A DNA stretch of 64,000 nucleotides from Hyphomicrobiales bacterium. GTDB taxonomy: Bacteria > Pseudomonadota > Alphaproteobacteria > Rhizobiales > Rhizobiaceae. The DNA lies in NCBI GenBank assembly GCA_900472625.1, contig UCIT01000012.1, positions 62,001 to 126,000 of the forward strand, read 5' to 3'. A model generated the notes under the pieces. That model did no database searches. It worked only from the letters and a program-made list of their open reading frames with translations, and was not told where the DNA came from. Positions 1 to 8,736 of the stretch are shown one piece after another (the stretch's first letter is position 1; the number at the start of each line of letters is the position of its first letter). The position numbers were made by a program, and so were the translations under genes.

Positions 1-226
1 AGGCGAAGGCGGCGATCAGCGCGGCGAACACGGCCTGCGCCGGCATCAGGGCGCTGACGTCGTAGCCCCAGCGCAGGCCGATCAGGACGGACTGCAGCGC
101 GTACAGCACCGTCAGGATCAGGAACGGGCGCTTTTCCGGCGCCATGCCGCCGGCCTGTCTCACCATCCGCGCGAGCAGGATGACAAGCAGTAGGGTGACG
201 ACGAAGGGCAGCGGCACGAAAAGCAT
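1..226 (-). CDS. Membrane-anchored regulator (probable AraC type), N-terminal part, cut by window edge
   Basis: The frame stays open from an ATG at 226 to the window edge, giving about 75 residues. They form hydrophobic segments at about residues 3-20, 35-51 and 60 onward, with a WGYD motif between them. This resembles the membrane-embedded N-terminal half of rhizobial AraC-type regulators, which carry a cytoplasmic C-terminal helix-turn-helix. That C-terminal part lies outside the window, so the DNA-binding assignment is inference. The gene diverges from the secreted protein at 384, and a large inverted repeat at 272-311 lies between them. It could instead be an unrelated small membrane protein. 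Confidence 0.5.
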   Translation of the reverse strand, partial: MLFVPLPFVVTLLLVILLARMVRQAGGMAPEKRPFLILTVLYALQSVLIGLRWGYDVSALMPAQAVFAALIAAFA

Positions 227-271
227 GGATCGGGTCCCGGAACAGAAGTGGAGATATCAGCACGATAATGG

Positions 272-311
272 CCTCGATCGCAATCGCGGGCGACCCGGAT
301 TGCGATCGAGG
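272..311. promoter_or_regulatory. Large inverted repeat in a divergent promoter
   Basis: Arms at 272-285 (CCTCGATCGCAATC) and 298-311 (GATTGCGATCGAGG) are perfect 14-bp inverted repeats. A nested CGGG/CCCG pair lies inside them at 287-297. The element sits between the divergent starts at 226 and 384 and has no T-tract, so an operator or a leader hairpin is more likely than a terminator. What binds it is unknown; the divergent regulator is the natural candidate. Confidence 0.55.
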
Positions 312-383
312 TCTCGAATTCCAGCGCTCCGCCGCAGTCTGGGTTTGCCGTCGCATGGAGCGGCTCAGACAAGGAGAGTGGAG

Positions 384-1091
384 ATGACGATATTCATAGT
401 GATACCGATGTTGTTGATGACGCTGGTTTCGGCCTTTGCGGACGACTGGAAGACCGGCGAGGTGCTCGACGTTTCGGCCATCCGGTCGATCGTCATCAGC
501 GGCGATGCCAGCTCGATCCGGATCAGCACGAAAGCTGACGAGCCCTACAGGGCGGAGACACGCGGCCGGCGCGACGGGTGGTTCACAGGCTGGTATTCGA
601 GCTGGTTCTTCAATGGTTGCGAGGATCACAGCCGGATGCAGATCGACGGCACGACGCTCACCATCGCGGTCGCCTCGGCGAGATGGTTCGACCTCTCGGA
701 TTGCTCGCCGGAGGTGGTCGCCAACATTCCGGTGGGCGGCTCGATCCGGGTCGACCAGCAAGCCGTGATGGCGCGGTTCGAGGGCGAGTTCGCAAGCCTC
801 GGGCTTGCCAGCAAGGCGGCCGACATCACGCTGCAGGGGCATGCCTCGCGTGTCGTCATCGACAGCGCCGCGGTGCGGGCGCATCTGGTCTATGACAGGC
901 TCAGCGCCGACGAAACGGTGGATGTCGTCGCGCATGCGATCGACAGCTATCTCGAGTTCGGCAAGGACGTAGCCGTCGACTATACCGTCACTGCCAAGGC
1001 ATCGCTGATCGACAGCGCCCGGCCAAGCGCCGCCGGCGCCAAGCCGCTGGTGACGATCAAGGCGGAATATGCGCGCACGACGATCCGGTGA
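384..1091 (+). CDS. Secreted hypothetical protein, beta-rich (DUF4097-like)
   Basis: The start at 384 follows AAGGAGAG at about 371-378. The protein has 235 aa and begins with a signal peptide of about 20 residues (MTIFIVIPMLLMTLVSAFA), with cleavage expected before DDW. The mature part contains alternating polar and hydrophobic strands (SSIRIS, ADITLQG, SRVVIDS) such as are seen in adhesin-like DUF4097 or GIN beta-solenoids. There is one pair of cysteines (GCED and SDCS) that could form a disulfide in the periplasm. It is divergently paired with a putative membrane regulator. The biochemical function is unknown. The same frame is open from 144 upstream, but that part lacks a ribosome-binding site and a signal sequence. 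Confidence 0.7.
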   Translation: MTIFIVIPMLLMTLVSAFADDWKTGEVLDVSAIRSIVISGDASSIRISTKADEPYRAETRGRRDGWFTGWYSSWFFNGCEDHSRMQIDGTTLTIAVASARWFDLSDCSPEVVANIPVGGSIRVDQQAVMARFEGEFASLGLASKAADITLQGHASRVVIDSAAVRAHLVYDRLSADETVDVVAHAIDSYLEFGKDVAVDYTVTAKASLIDSARPSAAGAKPLVTIKAEYARTTIR

Positions 1092-1093
1092 TG

Positions 1094-1133
1094 AGAGCGC
1101 CGTGCGTCCTTTTGGACGCACGAAGGACGCTCT
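1094..1133. terminator. Nested hairpin between convergent genes
   Basis: An inner perfect stem (GTGCGTCC at 1102-1109, GGACGCAC at 1114-1121, TTTT loop) is enclosed by an outer AGAGCG/CGCTCT stem at 1094-1099 and 1128-1133. It lies between the 3' ends of the secreted protein gene and ggt. It probably acts as a bidirectional transcript end, although no long T-tract follows. Its shape resembles palindromic intergenic elements that I recall being frequent in Rhizobium genomes, which is a memory-based inference. Confidence 0.5.
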
Positions 1134-1152
1134 AACTCTTTGAAAGGCTTCG

Positions 1153-2895
1153 TCAGTAGCCGCTGGCCGCGCCTTCGGCCGCGCGGCTATCCATGGCGCC
1201 ATTGTAGCGGGCACTGCCGCCCTTGGCGATATCGGTCAGGCTCTTACCACCGACGAGGATGCCGGCGGCCTGGCCCCAGACGGGCGGGCCGCTGCCGTCC
1301 ATGGTGTGGCCCATCGATATCAGGGCGCGGATGGTGTCGGGAGACAGCGCGTAGGGCTCGAAATAGATCTTGTCGGGCTGCCACTGGTGATGGATGCGCG
1401 GGGCGTTGACGGCCTGGCTGATGTCCATGCCGAAATCGATGACATTCAAGATGGCTTCCAGCGTAATCGTTATGATGCGCGATCCGCCGGGGCTGCCGAT
1501 CACCATGAAGGGCTTGCCGTCCTTTGTGATGATGGTCGGGCTCATCGAAGACAGCGGCGTCTTCTTCGGGGCGATCGCGTTGGCCTCGCCCTGGACGAGA
1601 CCATAGAGATTAGGCACGCCCGGCTTGGAGGTGAAGTCGTCCATCTCGTTATTGAGCAGGATGCCGGTGCCGGGCGCGACAACACCGGCGCCGAAGGAGC
1701 CGTTCAGCGTGTAGGTCACGGCGACCGCGTTGCCCTCGTCGTCGATGATCGAATAGTGGGTGGTCTCGACGCTTTCCTTGGCGCCGAGCGGCTTCAGGTT
1801 GGCCGATGCGCCCGATTTGTTGATGTCGATTTTGGCGCGGATCGCCTTGGCGTAGCTCTTGTCGAGCAGGGTCGAAACGGGATTGTCGACGAAATCGGGA
1901 TCGCCGAGGGCGGCGTTGCGGTCGACATAGGCGTAGCGCATGGCCTCGGTCATCAGATGAACGGTTTCGGCCGAGCCGTAACCGAGGAAGGAGAGGGGGT
2001 AGCCTTCCAGGATGTTAAGGATTTCGCAGATGATGACGCCGCCTGACGAGGGCGGGGGAGAGGAGACGATGTCATAGCCGCGATAGCTGCATTCCACCGG
2101 CTCCAGCTCGCGCACGGCATATTGCTCGAAGTCCTCCTTTGCCAGGATGCCGCCCTTGGACTGGCTGGCCTTGACGATCGCGTCCGCCGGCATGCCCTTG
2201 TAGAAGGCGTCAGTGCCCTTGTCGGCGATGCTCTGGAGCACGCTTGCCAGCTCCGGCTGGACGAGTTTCTCACCGGAGGTGAAGAGCTTGCCGTCGGGCT
2301 TGAGGAATATTTTTGCGGCGGCTTCATCTTTGGCCAGACGCTTGGCGCTGCTTTCTATGCTCGCTGTGTCGCCCTGCTCCAGGGTGAAACCGTCCTTGGC
2401 GTAGCGGATGGCCGGGGCGAGCAGATCCTGGCGTGACTTGGTGCCGTATTTCTCGCGGGCAGTTTCGAACCCCATGACAGAACCGGGTACGCCGACGGCG
2501 AGATAGCCGTCGAGGCTGGCGCGGGGAACGATGTCGCCCTTGGCGTCGAGATACATGGCCTTGGTGGCGGCCATCGGCGCGCGTTCGCGGAAATCGAGGA
2601 AGGTCGAGCGGCCGTCCTTGAGGCGGATGGTCATGAAGCCGCCGCCGCCGATATTGCCGGCAGTCGGATAGACCACTGCCAGCGCGTAGCCGACGGCCAC
2701 CGCCGCATCGACGGCATTGCCACCGCTCTTCAGAACCTCGACGCCGACATCGGTCGCCAGATGCTGGGCGGTGACCACCATGCCGTGCTCTGCCTCGACG
2801 GGTGCGGGCGAGGCGGCGAGTGCCGGCTCAAGCGGTGAGATTGCGAACGACAGGGCGGCGAGAAGCGCCGTGGGTTTCAGGTGCAGACGGTGCAT
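1153..2895 (-). CDS. ggt: Gamma-glutamyltransferase precursor
   Basis: This periplasmic N-terminal nucleophile hydrolase transfers or hydrolyses gamma-glutamyl groups of glutathione and related peptides. It has 580 aa with a signal peptide of about 28 residues ending in ALA. The autoprocessing and catalytic threonine is the second Thr of ETTHYS (about residue 379), followed by GNAVAVTYTLNGSFG. The glycine-rich SPPPSSGG loop at about 279-286 and the later SSMSPTI and GSPGG motifs complete the active site. The length matches bacterial GGTs (about 560-590 aa). The ATG at 2895 was chosen because GAGGGGA precedes it and the signal peptide starts there, although the frame is open further upstream. 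Confidence 0.95.
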   Translation of the reverse strand: MHRLHLKPTALLAALSFAISPLEPALAASPAPVEAEHGMVVTAQHLATDVGVEVLKSGGNAVDAAVAVGYALAVVYPTAGNIGGGGFMTIRLKDGRSTFLDFRERAPMAATKAMYLDAKGDIVPRASLDGYLAVGVPGSVMGFETAREKYGTKSRQDLLAPAIRYAKDGFTLEQGDTASIESSAKRLAKDEAAAKIFLKPDGKLFTSGEKLVQPELASVLQSIADKGTDAFYKGMPADAIVKASQSKGGILAKEDFEQYAVRELEPVECSYRGYDIVSSPPPSSGGVIICEILNILEGYPLSFLGYGSAETVHLMTEAMRYAYVDRNAALGDPDFVDNPVSTLLDKSYAKAIRAKIDINKSGASANLKPLGAKESVETTHYSIIDDEGNAVAVTYTLNGSFGAGVVAPGTGILLNNEMDDFTSKPGVPNLYGLVQGEANAIAPKKTPLSSMSPTIITKDGKPFMVIGSPGGSRIITITLEAILNVIDFGMDISQAVNAPRIHHQWQPDKIYFEPYALSPDTIRALISMGHTMDGSGPPVWGQAAGILVGGKSLTDIAKGGSARYNGAMDSRAAEGAASGY

Positions 2896-3001
2896 GACGT
2901 TCCCCTCGAAAGACTGCTTTGGGGAAAGATATGGGGTGGTCTGGGTAGCAGGCAATGCGCAATGTGCGCCAAGGGCCGCTGCCGTTTGATAAGCGGTGGC
3001 T

Positions 3002-4078
3002 CTAAGCGTTGCCTTGGAAGTGCGGCATGCCTGCGTGCAGTGGCATCGGCTGCAGGGTGCCGGATGTGCTTTGCTCCGGATCTTTGGTTCCTGCCAGACG
3101 CCTTTCCGCAGAGCGGGCGGCGGCCTGCAGGTCGCGTGGCTCGCCCGAGATCTTCTCCAGTGCCGCGATGGCGACATCGGTTGCGAGGTAATCGGGCTTG
3201 TGGCCGATGCCCTTGATCGTCACCAGTTCGGAGCCGGCGATGTCATGGGCGAGGCCCTGCGAGTGGAGGTGCTCCCATACGATGTCATCGCTGTCGCCGG
3301 TGATGATAACAGTCGGCGCGGAGATGCGGGAATAGAAATGTGACTGTGCCTTGACGTAGTCGAGCAGGCGGCTGAAATCGACGGCGTTGTTTCGGAAAGT
3401 CGCCGGACGCAGCACCAGCGACGGACCGGTCTTCTCGATATAATCGGACGGCCTCGGGTTCGGCTTGAAGACGTTCAGCGTGCCACGCTCCAACCGTCTG
3501 AGGCCAAGTGGTATGACGAGCGCGTGGTTGAACAGCCAGCCGATCACGGGGGCGGTCGCGACATGGTAGTACCAGTCGATGCCGCCAGGCCAGGGATGGG
3601 TGGCCGGCGCCAGGAAGAGCAGACCGGCCGTCTTGTCCGGATGGCGAACACCGAAAGCGGCGGCAATGGCGCCGCCGAAGGAATGGCCGACGATGATTGC
3701 CTTGTCGATGCCGCGCTTGTCCATCAGCGCGGCAATTGCGTCGGCCTGGCCGGAGGGGAGAGCGTTTTCAGGGCCGCCGCGCTCGGAATAACCGTGGCCG
3801 GGGCGATCGACGAAGAGCATCTCGGCACGGCCGCGCAATGGATCGAGAAAGGCGCCAATCTGGTCGAGCAGGTTGCCGCTGGCGCCATGGATGAAGACGA
3901 GCGGCGGGAGATCGGCCATTTCGGGACGCTCGATATGGACGGCGTTCATGCGATAGCCGCCGATATCGGTGAGTTCGCCGATATTCGGGAAGGCGCGTTC
4001 GAACTGGCGGGCCTTGTAGGAGGAATAGCCGATCGCGGCTGCTATCGGCGCGAAAAAAGCGGAAACTTCAGCAAGCAT
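3002..4078 (-). CDS. Alpha/beta hydrolase
   Basis: This alpha/beta-fold hydrolase has 358 aa. An oxyanion-hole segment FIHGASGN lies at about residues 62-69, the nucleophile elbow GHSFGG has Ser at about 133, a GDSDDIV motif likely provides the acid, and GIGHKPDY provides the catalytic His near residue 291. The N-terminus (about residues 1-18) is hydrophobic and could be a signal anchor. The substrate cannot be inferred; relatives include esterases, haloperoxidases and epoxide hydrolases. An upstream in-frame ATG at 4102 is possible, but the ATG at 4078 follows an AGGT-containing site at good spacing. Confidence 0.85.
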   Translation of the reverse strand: MLAEVSAFFAPIAAAIGYSSYKARQFERAFPNIGELTDIGGYRMNAVHIERPEMADLPPLVFIHGASGNLLDQIGAFLDPLRGRAEMLFVDRPGHGYSERGGPENALPSGQADAIAALMDKRGIDKAIIVGHSFGGAIAAAFGVRHPDKTAGLLFLAPATHPWPGGIDWYYHVATAPVIGWLFNHALVIPLGLRRLERGTLNVFKPNPRPSDYIEKTGPSLVLRPATFRNNAVDFSRLLDYVKAQSHFYSRISAPTVIITGDSDDIVWEHLHSQGLAHDIAGSELVTIKGIGHKPDYLATDVAIAALEKISGEPRDLQAAARSAERRLAGTKDPEQSTSGTLQPMPLHAGMPHFQGNA

Positions 4079-4157
4079 TGTTGGACCTGCGGCAAGACAC
4101 ACATGACCATACGTAAGATTGTGTCCGCCGGATCGCCGTCAAGAGTTCACGCCATTC

Positions 4158-4793
4158 TCAGGTGCGGCTGCCGGCGAGCTTTTCGGCCAGCGTGTTCAGC
4201 TGTTCCTGGGCGTTGCGATTGGCGGGGTAGATGTCGAGGAAGCGCTCCCATGCCTTCAGCGCCAGCTGGTCGTTGCCGCTTTCGCTGAGGATCGCGGCCA
4301 TGCCGGACAGCGCGCCGAAATGGCGGGGCTCGATGTCGAGGACATGTTCAATATCGGACATCGACTTGCGCATGGCGCCGTTGGCGTAGTTCAGCGTGGC
4401 GCGGCGGTTCCAGCTTTCGGCATAGCCGGGCTTCAAGGCAATCGCCTGATCGAGGAAATCGAGTGCCGCGGCGTTGCGCTTGTCCTGGATCGCCTTGTCG
4501 GTCCACTGCATCAAGAGATTGACGGTGGCGCTGCCCGAATCGTTCCACTCGCCGCGGATCTCGTCGGCGATGTTGTCGGCCTTGTCGGCGTCACGCTCGC
4601 GCTTCAATTGCGCGAAGAGCTGGTCGAGGTGCTGCTGCTGGGAGAGGTGCGCATCCTGCTGCTCGACGATCTTTTCCTTGTCCTTCGCGGGCGAAGGCTC
4701 CTGCGCATGGACAGGCAAGGCGGCGGAGAGCAGGGCGATGGAGAGCGGCAATGCCGCGCATGTCATGGCTAAAAAACGCATGGCGGGCATCAT
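4158..4793 (-). CDS. TPR-containing periplasmic protein
   Basis: A 211-aa protein with an N-terminal signal peptide (hydrophobic segment about residues 6-28, cleavage after VHA). A charged coiled-coil-like stretch follows (KDKEKIVEQQDAHLSQQQHL), then about three tetratricopeptide repeats from residue 100 to 200 (for example DQAIALKPGYAESWNRRA). TPRs mediate protein contacts, but the partner is unknown. An ATG at 4781 (MRFLAM) is an alternative start that keeps the signal peptide. It lies on the same strand as rpmJ and purEK. Confidence 0.75.
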   Translation of the reverse strand: MMPAMRFLAMTCAALPLSIALLSAALPVHAQEPSPAKDKEKIVEQQDAHLSQQQHLDQLFAQLKRERDADKADNIADEIRGEWNDSGSATVNLLMQWTDKAIQDKRNAAALDFLDQAIALKPGYAESWNRRATLNYANGAMRKSMSDIEHVLDIEPRHFGALSGMAAILSESGNDQLALKAWERFLDIYPANRNAQEQLNTLAEKLAGSRT

Positions 4794-4898
4794 AGCCCGC
4801 CAACGCGAAAGATCAAAACACTTTAACGGGATGACCAGAGTGATCCCCCGGACAGGCTCAGGCGCGAAAAACGCTGCCGAGCCATCCGGCCAGCAAAA

Positions 4899-5024
4899 TC
4901 AGCCCTGACGAGCCTTGAAGCGTGGGTTCAGCTTGTTGATGATGTAGATGCGGCCCTTGCGGCGAACCAGGCGGTTGTCACGGTGACGAGCCTTGAGCGA
5001 CTTGAGCGAATTCTTGATCTTCAT
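4899..5024 (-). CDS. rpmJ: 50S ribosomal protein L36 (zinc-free form)
   Basis: The 41-residue product begins [18 protein letters not shown] and ends NPRFKARQG, which is the alphaproteobacterial L36 pattern. It lacks the three Cys and one His that bind zinc in the C+ type, so it is the zinc-independent form. The ATG at 5024 is the true start; the longer open frame to 5150 has no family resemblance. It is transcribed on the same strand as purEK upstream. Confidence 0.95.
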
Positions 5025-5201
5025 TGTTTTGATCCGCGATGTTGGGGGGAATTCACATTCGCCCGTATCTATTGCATTCAAAAGCGCGCTCAAGGCGCGC
5101 TCTTCAGGTTGGGCGTGCAGATAACCCGGCCACTTGTCTGTGTCAACCACGTGAAGGTGTTTTTCCCGTGGCGGAACCCGGTTTTGTCAGGGGAAAAGCC
5201 C

Positions 5202-6263
5202 TTATTTCCCCGCGAGTGTCGTGACGTGGCCCATCTTGCGGCCGGGTCTCGATTCCGTCTTTCCATAGAGGTGGACAAGGGTGTCGCGGCGCTTCAGCCA
5301 CTCGGGAAGAGCAAGGATGTCGTCACCGATCAGGTTCTGCATCACGCAATCGGAATGGCGGTCGGCATTGCCGAGCGGCAGGCCCGCCACGGCGCGGATG
5401 TGCTGCTCGAACTGGGAGATGACGCAGGCCGCTTCCGTCCAGTGGCCGGAATTGTGGACGCGCGGCGCCATCTCGTTGGCGATCAGGCTACCATCGGCGA
5501 GCACGAAGAACTCGATGCCGATGACGCCGACATAGCCGAGCGTGGAGAGGATCTGTTCGGCGGACTTGCGGGCCGCTGCGGCCGTGGCATCGGTGATGCT
5601 GGCCGGAACGGTCGAAGTATGGAGAATGCCGTTGCGGTGGACGTTTTCGGCTGGATCATAGCAGGCAACCGTGCCGTCGGTGGCGCGGGCGGCGATGATC
5701 GAGATCTCGCGTTCGAAGGCAACGAAGCTTTCGAGGATCAGCGGCACGCCGCCGAGTTCGGCATAGGCGCCTTCGGCGCTGTCAGCAGACGAGCGGAAGA
5801 CCTTCTGGCCCTTGCCGTCATAGCCGAGGCGGCGGGTCTTCAGCACGCCCTGTCCGCCGAAGTCCTTCAGCGCGGCGTCGAGGTCGGCCTGGCTGTCGAC
5901 GGTGTGGAACTTCGCCGTCGGAATGCCGCACTCGTTGATGAAGCGCTTCTCGACCAGGCGATCCTGCGCGGCTTCCAGCGCTTTCGGCGGCGGATAGACC
6001 GGGACGGTGAGGGCGAGCGCCTCTGCTGCGGAGACGGGGACGTTTTCGAATTCGTAGGTGACGACATCGCAGCGGGTCGCCAGCTCTTCGAGCGCCGTCG
6101 GGTCGTCATAGGCGGCGACGATCTGTTCGGTGGCCACCTGGGCGGCCGGGCAATCGGCCTGCGGCTCGAGGATGATTGTGCGGTAGTTCAGGCGTGCGGC
6201 AGCCATGGCCAGCATGCGGCCGAGCTGGCCGCCGCCGATGATGCCGATCGTTGTCATGCTCAT
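5202..6263 (-). CDS. purK: N5-carboxyaminoimidazole ribonucleotide synthase
   Basis: PurK is the ATP-grasp enzyme that carboxylates AIR to N5-CAIR in purine biosynthesis. It has 353 aa. The N-terminal motif [14 protein letters not shown] at about residues 6-19 is diagnostic, as are [15 protein letters not shown] in the ATP-grasp domain and [14 protein letters not shown] near residue 270. The start at 6263 overlaps the purE stop by 4 bp (ATGA), which indicates translational coupling. A second ATG at 6257 is possible. Confidence 0.95.
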   Translation of the reverse strand: MSMTTIGIIGGGQLGRMLAMAAARLNYRTIILEPQADCPAAQVATEQIVAAYDDPTALEELATRCDVVTYEFENVPVSAAEALALTVPVYPPPKALEAAQDRLVEKRFINECGIPTAKFHTVDSQADLDAALKDFGGQGVLKTRRLGYDGKGQKVFRSSADSAEGAYAELGGVPLILESFVAFEREISIIAARATDGTVACYDPAENVHRNGILHTSTVPASITDATAAAARKSAEQILSTLGYVGVIGIEFFVLADGSLIANEMAPRVHNSGHWTEAACVISQFEQHIRAVAGLPLGNADRHSDCVMQNLIGDDILALPEWLKRRDTLVHLYGKTESRPGRKMGHVTTLAGK

Positions 6264-6760
6264 AGGTCGTCCATCGGGTATTCGGCAATCGCCGCGCTCT
6301 GGCGTTCGCGCCATTCGTCAAGCCGGTCGGCGATGTCCTCGTCGGAGAGTGCCAGAACGGCGGCGGCCAGCAGCGCGGCATTGATGGCGCCGGCCTTGCC
6401 GATCGCCAACGTGCCGACGGGAATGCCGCCGGGCATCTGGACAATGGAGAGAAGGCTGTCCTGGCCGGACATGGCTTTCGACTGCACGGGCACGCCGAAG
6501 ACGGGAAGAGGTGTCATAGAGGCGGTCATGCCGGGCAGGTGGGCGGCACCGCCGGCACCGGCGATGATGACCTTGAAGCCTTCGGCTTTGGCGCCCTTGG
6601 CGAAATTCACCATGCGATCGGGCGTGCGGTGTGCTGATATGATCCGCGCGTCATAGGTGATCTCGAGCGCCTCCAGCGTGTCGGCGGCGTTCTTCATGGT
6701 CTCCCAATCGGACTGGCTTCCCATGATGATGGCAACGGGTGGTCTGTCTGTCATCGTCAC
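6260..6760 (-). CDS. purE: N5-carboxyaminoimidazole ribonucleotide mutase
   Basis: PurE converts N5-CAIR to CAIR, the step after PurK. The class I signature [15 protein letters not shown] near the N-terminus and [11 protein letters not shown] in the middle are clear, and the length (166 aa) is normal. A GTG at 6760 sits 6 nt after GAGGGA, while the ATG at 6754 gives MTDRPP with 12-nt spacing, so the start is uncertain by two codons. It is the first gene of the purEK pair. Confidence 0.95.
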   Translation of the reverse strand: MTMTDRPPVAIIMGSQSDWETMKNAADTLEALEITYDARIISAHRTPDRMVNFAKGAKAEGFKVIIAGAGGAAHLPGMTASMTPLPVFGVPVQSKAMSGQDSLLSIVQMPGGIPVGTLAIGKAGAINAALLAAAVLALSDEDIADRLDEWRERQSAAIAEYPMDDL

Positions 6761-6770
6761 GACACGTCCC

Positions 6771-6974
6771 TCAGGCGATAATGTCAGGAATGATCTGGTC
6801 TTCGAGCTTGGTCAGCTTGTCCTTGATAACAAGCTTCTTTTTTTTCATGCGCTGCACGCGAAGCGCATCGCAGCCAGTGGCGATCATGGCGTTGATGGCG
6901 ACATCATAGTCCTCGTGCTCCTGGCGCAGGCGCGCCACGATGAGCCTGACTTCCGCCTGTTCCTGATCCGGCAT
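6771..6974 (-). CDS. YdcH/DUF465 family small protein
   Basis: The product has 67 aa, is helical and charged, with the DUF465 pattern [13 protein letters not shown] followed by [20 protein letters not shown]. The start at 6974 has GGGGA six bases upstream; the ATG at 6980 is too close to that site. The family forms short coiled hairpins of unknown function. It lies just upstream of purE on the same strand and may be cotranscribed with it. A second family member is encoded divergently at 7204. Confidence 0.8.
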   Translation of the reverse strand: MPDQEQAEVRLIVARLRQEHEDYDVAINAMIATGCDALRVQRMKKKKLVIKDKLTKLEDQIIPDIIA

Positions 6975-7203
6975 ACGCATTCCCCATGATCGTCTTCAGA
7001 CCTTCTCCGGCCTGTCGTTGATTTTTGCAAGCTCCTATCACCAAATAGCGGTAACGGCTAGTTAGTCTCGATCATGAATTTGCCACGCTCTCTCCTTGTT
7101 TTCGCCTTCGACAAGCCGTCAGAAATGTGTCACAGTTCCAGGGTTGACGCCTTGGATCTCCGGCGGTGTTGGCTGGAGAAAGGTAAGAGGAAGGAAGGGT
7201 CAT

Positions 7204-7377
7204 ATGACTGTTCAAGCTCATCTCGAATCACTCCAAAAGAAGCATGGCGCTCTTGAGGAGGAGCTCCATTCACTGATGGTATCCCCCTCCAGAGACGACC
7301 GTGAGGTTGCCGAGTGCAAGCGCAGAAAACTGCGCATCAAAGACGAGATTGAGCGTCTCAAAACTCCCGTTCACTAA
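7204..7377 (+). CDS. YdcH/DUF465 family small protein
   Basis: The product has 57 aa, starting MTVQAHLESLQKKHGALEEE and ending with a KRRKLRIKDEIERLK helix typical of DUF465. A purine-rich ribosome-binding site (AGGAAGGAAGG) precedes the ATG at 7204. It is divergent from the DUF465 gene at 6771-6974. The role is unknown. Confidence 0.8.
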   Translation: MTVQAHLESLQKKHGALEEELHSLMVSPSRDDREVAECKRRKLRIKDEIERLKTPVH

Positions 7378-7494
7378 GACAGGATAGAACGTTACCAGGT
7401 GCGGACTTCACGAAATAGAAGGTGAAAATCGCAAGACAACCAATCGCTTAGCGATATTCTGTACCAGGTAAAAGGTTCCTGCGCGTCGGTTGCA

Positions 7495-7517
7495 ACAAAA
7501 AACGCAGCCGGCGCGTT
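7495..7517 (-). terminator. Intrinsic terminator of the ArsR gene
   Basis: On the minus strand a short stem AACGC-GCCGGCT-GCGTT is followed directly by a run of T residues, about 20 bp beyond the stop codon of the ArsR-type gene at 7536. Confidence 0.45.
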
Positions 7518-7535
7518 TTCATGTCCGGGCGGTGG

Positions 7536-7796
7536 TTACGCCCAGAACTGATCCAGCCAAAGATTGAGCTTGTCGAAGCCGCGATTGTTGACGGTGTAGA
7601 TGCGTCTCGTGCCCTCTGCGGTCACCGATACGAGGTTGCAATCGAGCAGCGCCTTGAGGTGCTGGGAGACCGCCGGCCGGCTGATCGGAAGGCCTTCCGC
7701 AAGCTCGTTTACGGTGCGCGGCGCGCGTCGCAATTCCTCCAGCAGGAAGCGCCGGTGAGGGTCGGCAATCGCAGAAAATGGGTCCACGTTCGACAT
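7536..7796 (-). CDS. ArsR-family winged-helix regulator
   Basis: An 86-aa regulator with the ArsR winged-helix pattern: ADPHRRFLLEELRR, then NELAEGLPISRPAVSQHLKAL as the recognition helix, then a wing GTRRIYTVN. There are no cysteine clusters of the classical metal-sensing kind. The C-terminus (LDQFW) resembles the SdpR-like self-standing subgroup. It lies 68 bp downstream of the TauE-like exporter gene on the same strand, so cotranscription is possible. Confidence 0.85.
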   Translation of the reverse strand: MSNVDPFSAIADPHRRFLLEELRRAPRTVNELAEGLPISRPAVSQHLKALLDCNLVSVTAEGTRRIYTVNNRGFDKLNLWLDQFWA

Positions 7797-7864
7797 GCCG
7801 AAAAGCTACGTCAAATGGTGAGCACGGGCAAGCGGATTGTGCACTGCGGCGAAGGCTGGAACGC

Positions 7865-8629
7865 CTAATAGCCAAGGCCTTCACGGGCAATCAGCACGGC
7901 GGCGATCAGGGCCATTCCATACATGAACGGATAGAAGATTTTCGGCTGCATGCGCTTGACGCACCAAGCGCCGGCGATGGTGGCGAGCGGCGCGAAGGGC
8001 AGCAACGTCGCCGATGCCGCGAGGTTCTGGGTGTCGAGCTGGCCGAGCGCGAAATAGGGGATCAGTTTGACGGCGTTCAAGATCGCGAAGAAGCGGGCGC
8101 TGGTGCCGGTATACTCGCGCGGCGGCATCTGCAGCGGCAGCACGTAGATCTGGAACGGCGCGCCGCCGGCATGGGCGACGAAGCTGCCATAGCCGGAGAA
8201 GGTGCCCCAGAGCGTGGCGCGGACCGGTCGCTGGCCGTGCGGCGGCACGATCCTGCCTCGGCCCGGGCCGAAGTTGTTCCAGAAATAACGCAGGCAGAAG
8301 AGCACGGTGACGACGCCAATGACGACGCGCAGGACATTGCCGGGAACAAGCGCCGAGGTGGCCCAGCCAAGTGCAATGCCGGCGAGCGCGCCGGGCAGCA
8401 TGATCTTCAGTGTCGTCCAGTCGCCGTGCTTGCGCCAGATGACGAGCGAGATCATGTCCATGAAGATCAGGATCGGCAGCAGGATGGCGGCGGCCTGCAC
8501 GGGTGAAACGACCAAAGCCAGAAAAGGTAGTCCGATCAGCGACAAGGCGTCGCCCATGCCACCTTTCGCGAGACCGACCAGAATGACGGCGGGAATGGCG
8601 GCGTAGTAAAATGACACGTCCATCGGCAT
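7865..8629 (-). CDS. TauE/SafE-family membrane transporter
   Basis: A 254-aa polytopic membrane protein with about eight transmembrane segments. The repeated pattern GLAKGGMGDALSLIGLPFLAL near residue 20 and the matching central segment are typical of the TauE/SafE (DUF81) family, which includes anion and sulfite exporters. The substrate cannot be assigned. The ATG at 8629 was chosen because GGGGAGGA lies about 10 nt upstream. It is divergent from the ThiE-like gene. Confidence 0.85.
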   Translation of the reverse strand: MPMDVSFYYAAIPAVILVGLAKGGMGDALSLIGLPFLALVVSPVQAAAILLPILIFMDMISLVIWRKHGDWTTLKIMLPGALAGIALGWATSALVPGNVLRVVIGVVTVLFCLRYFWNNFGPGRGRIVPPHGQRPVRATLWGTFSGYGSFVAHAGGAPFQIYVLPLQMPPREYTGTSARFFAILNAVKLIPYFALGQLDTQNLAASATLLPFAPLATIAGAWCVKRMQPKIFYPFMYGMALIAAVLIAREGLGY

Positions 8630-8736
8630 GCTTTTGAAGTCCTCCCCTTGCCAGCCCGGTCTAACGGAATTACTCACACAAAACGAGTGCGGATCGGCCG
8701 GCAAACGGCGTATTCCGCTGGAAATGGAAAGAGTTC

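Noticed and set aside
1153..3177. Longer version of ggt starting near 3177
   Set aside because: The extra N-terminal part overlaps the hydrolase gene, has no family similarity, and precedes the true signal peptide and ribosome-binding site at 2895.
8630..8736. TPP riboswitch before the ThiE-like gene
   Set aside because: Only 107 bp of divergent promoter is available and no THI-box sequence is visible.
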